Assembly: GCF_039543505.1 (NCBI RefSeq)
Contig: NZ_BAABJW010000002.1
Span: 620,001 to 684,000 of the forward strand
Length of the DNA stretch: 64,000 nucleotides
Reading direction: 5' to 3'
Source of the DNA: Litoribaculum gwangyangense
GTDB lineage: Bacteria; Bacteroidota; Bacteroidia; Flavobacteriales; Flavobacteriaceae
Position numbers and translations under genes: made by a program
Notes under the pieces: generated by a model
What the model saw: the letters and a program-made list of their open reading frames with translations, nothing else
What the model was told of the DNA's origin: nothing
Databases searched by the model: none
In this document: positions 61,779 through 64,000 of the stretch, piece by piece
How positions within the stretch are numbered: the stretch's first letter is position 1
Layout: every line of letters starts with the position of its first letter

Positions 61779-62936
61779 TTATGTATTAAACTTTTCCTTT
61801 TTACTCCCTTCGTACATCACATATTTAACCAAACGAGCTTCTAATTTGGCATTATATAATGGTATTTTTCGAGAGGGTCGTAAACCTACATGTTTGAGTG
61901 CCTCTAAATTACTTGTAATAAACCACGCATCGGTACCTGGGTAGTTTTGTTTTAGGGTATCACCTATGTTTTTGTAAAACATTTCCATATCTAAATTTAG
62001 TCGCTCTCCATAGGGCGGATTAAATACCATATGTAATTTAGCATCGCCACCTTTTTGGGTTTTAAAAAAATCCTCATGTTTTACAGTAATAAAATCATCC
62101 AATTGAGCGTTTTTAACATTTTCTTTCGCTTTGGCTACTGCACTAGGTGCCTTATCATAGCCTAAAATTTTATAATGAAAATCGCGGGTTTTTTTAAGCA
62201 AAGATTCCTCTATTTTTTCAAACAGATCCACATCCCAATCTTGCCAACGTTCAAAAGCAAATTCTTTACGCATTAAGTTTGGCGGTATGTTGCAGGCTAT
62301 CATTGCTGCTTCAATAAGCATGGTACCAGAACCACACATAGGATCCATAAAATCGCATTGTCCATCCCAATCCGAAAGCATGATTAATCCTGCTGCCAAT
62401 ACCTCATTTATGGGAGCTATGTTGGTGGCCGTTTTATACCCGCGTTTGTGTAGAGAATCACCAGACGAATCAAGGGAAATGGTACATTGTCGCCTATCTA
62501 TATGCACGTTTACTTTAATATCGGGGAATTTTAAATCTACATTAGGGCGTCGTCCTTCGGTATCACGAAACTTATCTACGATGGCATCTTTAGTTTTTTG
62601 GGCAATAAATAAGGAGTGTGAAAACAAATCTGAGTGAATCGTAGCGTCAACTGATAAAGTTCCTGTGGATTTTAGATATTGGCTCCAATCCATAGCATAA
62701 ATTTTATTGTAGAGGTCCTTTTCGTTATTTACAGTAAACGAATGAATGGGTTTTAGAATTTTAATGGCGGTACGCAAGGCTAAATTAGCTTTGTACATAA
62801 ATCCCTTATCACCCACAAAGGAAACGTTTCGAATGCCCTTTTTTACATCCTGAGCGCCTAAATTGGTTAGCTCTGTTGCCAATAAATCTTCAAAGCCAAA
62901 AAGGGTTTTGGCGACCATATTAAAATTTTCTTCCAT
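61779..62936 (-). CDS. THUMP-domain RNA N2-guanine methyltransferase
   Basis: This 385-residue protein has an N-terminal ferredoxin-like and THUMP RNA-binding region (about 1-165) and a class I methyltransferase domain with FMDPMCGSGTMLIEAAMIAC and the catalytic NPPY in HMVFNPPYGERLN. It belongs to the RlmL/RlmK N-terminal and Trm14-like group that makes m2G in rRNA or tRNA. It ends convergent with the hydrolase gene, 43 bp away. The 197-bp region upstream (62937-63133) shows no clear motif. Confidence 0.9.
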   Translation of the reverse strand: MEENFNMVAKTLFGFEDLLATELTNLGAQDVKKGIRNVSFVGDKGFMYKANLALRTAIKILKPIHSFTVNNEKDLYNKIYAMDWSQYLKSTGTLSVDATIHSDLFSHSLFIAQKTKDAIVDKFRDTEGRRPNVDLKFPDIKVNVHIDRRQCTISLDSSGDSLHKRGYKTATNIAPINEVLAAGLIMLSDWDGQCDFMDPMCGSGTMLIEAAMIACNIPPNLMRKEFAFERWQDWDVDLFEKIEESLLKKTRDFHYKILGYDKAPSAVAKAKENVKNAQLDDFITVKHEDFFKTQKGGDAKLHMVFNPPYGERLNLDMEMFYKNIGDTLKQNYPGTDAWFITSNLEALKHVGLRPSRKIPLYNAKLEARLVKYVMYEGSKKEKFNT

Positions 62937-63133
62937 GGTTGTTATAAAATACCTTACAAAAATAACGTAATTTTACGGCAAACATAAAGATTATTGATCA
63001 TTAAGGGTTAAGGATTACAGTGGTATTCTTTTTTGTGTTCTCAATAGGAAAAAAAATAACAAAAAGTCCGATCCCTTTTTCAGGGTAACCCACATTAAAC
63101 AAGAAAAGGCTTCCTGTAATTGCGGAATAATTT

Positions 63134-63865
63134 ATGACAAAACAAACTACTAAATGGTTTACATCTTGGTTCGATACGCCATTTTACCATATTTTATATA
63201 AGGATAGAAATACTGCTGAAGCGCAAGCTTTTATGGATACGCTTACCGATTATTTAAACATTCCCGAAGGTGGAACCATTTTGGATTTAGCTTGTGGTAA
63301 AGGCCGACATGCACGGTATTTAAATAAAATTGGTTACGACGTTACGGGGGCCGATTTGAGTGAAAATAGTATTGCCTTTGCAAAACAGTTTGAAAACCAC
63401 CGATTGCATTTTGTGGTGCATGATATGTGTAAACCGTTCGCAAAACAGTTTGATGCGGTATTTAATTTGTTTACCAGTTTTGGATATTTTGAACATGATG
63501 AGGATAACTTAAATACCATTAAATCCATTAAAACCAATTTAAATGAAAAAGGTTTAGCTGTTATCGATTTCATGAATAGTGAGCAAGTAATTGCTAATAT
63601 TGTATCTGAGGAAGTAAAAATGATAGATGATATTGAGTTTTATTTAAAACGCTTTGTGGATGATGGGTATATTATAAAAGATATTAAATTTACCGTTGAT
63701 GGTGAAGATTATCATTTTCAGGAACGTGTAAGAGCGTTTATGTTGAGTGATTTTGAAGCGCTTTTTGAAGAAGCTGGCGTTTATTTATTAGATGTTTTTG
63801 GCGATTATAAACTACGAAAGTTTCATTCAAAAACATCGGAACGTTTAATCATGATATTTAAATAG
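63134..63865 (+). CDS. Class I SAM-dependent methyltransferase
   Basis: This 243-residue protein has SAM-binding motif I ILDLACGKGRHARYLNKIGY, motif II NLFTSFGYFEHDEDN-type sequence, and the YdjH/UbiE-like small-molecule fold. The substrate cannot be inferred. It is followed 51 bp later by the truncated membrane-protein gene, likely in the same unit. Confidence 0.88.
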   Translation: MTKQTTKWFTSWFDTPFYHILYKDRNTAEAQAFMDTLTDYLNIPEGGTILDLACGKGRHARYLNKIGYDVTGADLSENSIAFAKQFENHRLHFVVHDMCKPFAKQFDAVFNLFTSFGYFEHDEDNLNTIKSIKTNLNEKGLAVIDFMNSEQVIANIVSEEVKMIDDIEFYLKRFVDDGYIIKDIKFTVDGEDYHFQERVRAFMLSDFEALFEEAGVYLLDVFGDYKLRKFHSKTSERLIMIFK

Positions 63866-63916
63866 GTTCAACAACTGGCTTTTAATCAAGCCCACGATAG
63901 TGTGATAATTTTTAAA

Positions 63917-64000
63917 ATGAATAAATTTTTACTACCAATTTTAGCAGTTGTTTTAGGGGTTGTTTTAGCGTTTTTTACAAAAAAACAAAAATCTTGGAAC
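63917..64000 (+). CDS. Membrane protein, 5' end only (possible ZIP metal transporter)
   Basis: The window ends 28 codons into this gene. The visible part is one hydrophobic helix (FLLPILAVVLGVVLAFF) followed by a basic TKKQKSWN, suggesting a membrane protein with the N-terminus outside. I recall ZIP-family transporters after this methyltransferase in related flavobacteria, but the visible sequence alone cannot confirm that. Confidence 0.4.
   Translation, partial: MNKFLLPILAVVLGVVLAFFTKKQKSWN

Noticed and set aside
1..64000. CRISPR array, prophage, rRNA operon or replication origin
   Set aside because: I found no regularly spaced repeats, no phage structural genes, no rRNA-like sequence and no DnaA-box cluster while reading through.

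Overview
The window reads as chromosomal DNA of a marine-type Flavobacteriaceae (Bacteroidota). Support: AT-rich sequence; flavobacterial families (DUF6452, DUF6048, DUF6768, CCC-motif membrane protein, a T9SS-sorted protein, a TonB-dependent receptor with a carboxypeptidase-like plug extension); type II NADH dehydrogenase; RNase Y beside ZapA; and several TAnnTTTG -7 promoter elements typical of this phylum. I see no prophage, insertion sequence, CRISPR array or rRNA operon. Most genes are housekeeping; accessory character is strongest at 0.2-10.1 kb, 28.8-32.8 kb and 57-61.7 kb.

0.2-10.1 kb is a co-oriented stress cluster: four tandem two-domain universal stress proteins, a small eRF1-domain-3-like protein, an ATP-cone/Mrr-type nuclease fusion, a beta-CASP metallo-beta-lactamase RNase, two small helical proteins around an Hsp20 chaperone, a lipoprotein and glucokinase. 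An identical 17-bp element containing a perfect TGAT-N4-ATCA palindrome (CRP/FNR-like) lies upstream of both the first usp gene and hsp20, suggesting one regulon, perhaps oxygen- or energy-responsive. This is the best candidate here for a poorly described system linking stress sensing to RNA and translation control.

10.2-36.3 kb holds tRNA-Ser(GCT) and tRNA-Pro(TGG) behind a clear phylum-type promoter, a PgpH-like c-di-AMP phosphodiesterase, thiolase plus NlpC/P60 hydrolase, a TPR protein with gyrA, clpC, an MFS transporter, an M48 protease, MsrB, a type II NADH dehydrogenase, dihydrolipoamide dehydrogenase, aroQ, outer-membrane beta-barrel proteins, xerD, rny and zapA. A structured RNA between zapA and rny looks like 6S RNA. 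A degenerate second copy of the aroQ 5' end forms a direct repeat around a 1.6-kb segment.

36.5-56.5 kb carries an M23 peptidase, a TonB receptor and a double-DTG aspartyl protease in a row, followed by a small broken reading frame, a cysteine desulfurase, a calcium-binding-repeat lipoprotein, an Smr protein, a T9SS cargo protein, ornithine aminotransferase, an ECF sigma factor with a DUF6768 partner, RlmD with DUF6452/DUF6048, a duplicated TonB-C-like protein, and the agmatine-to-putrescine pair aguB/aguA. 57-64 kb has an acyltransferase-3 membrane protein, a GH26-like glycosidase, a membrane-anchored alpha/beta hydrolase, a THUMP RNA methyltransferase, a SAM methyltransferase and the start of a membrane protein cut by the window edge. 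Family names are from reading the protein sequences; no database search was run.
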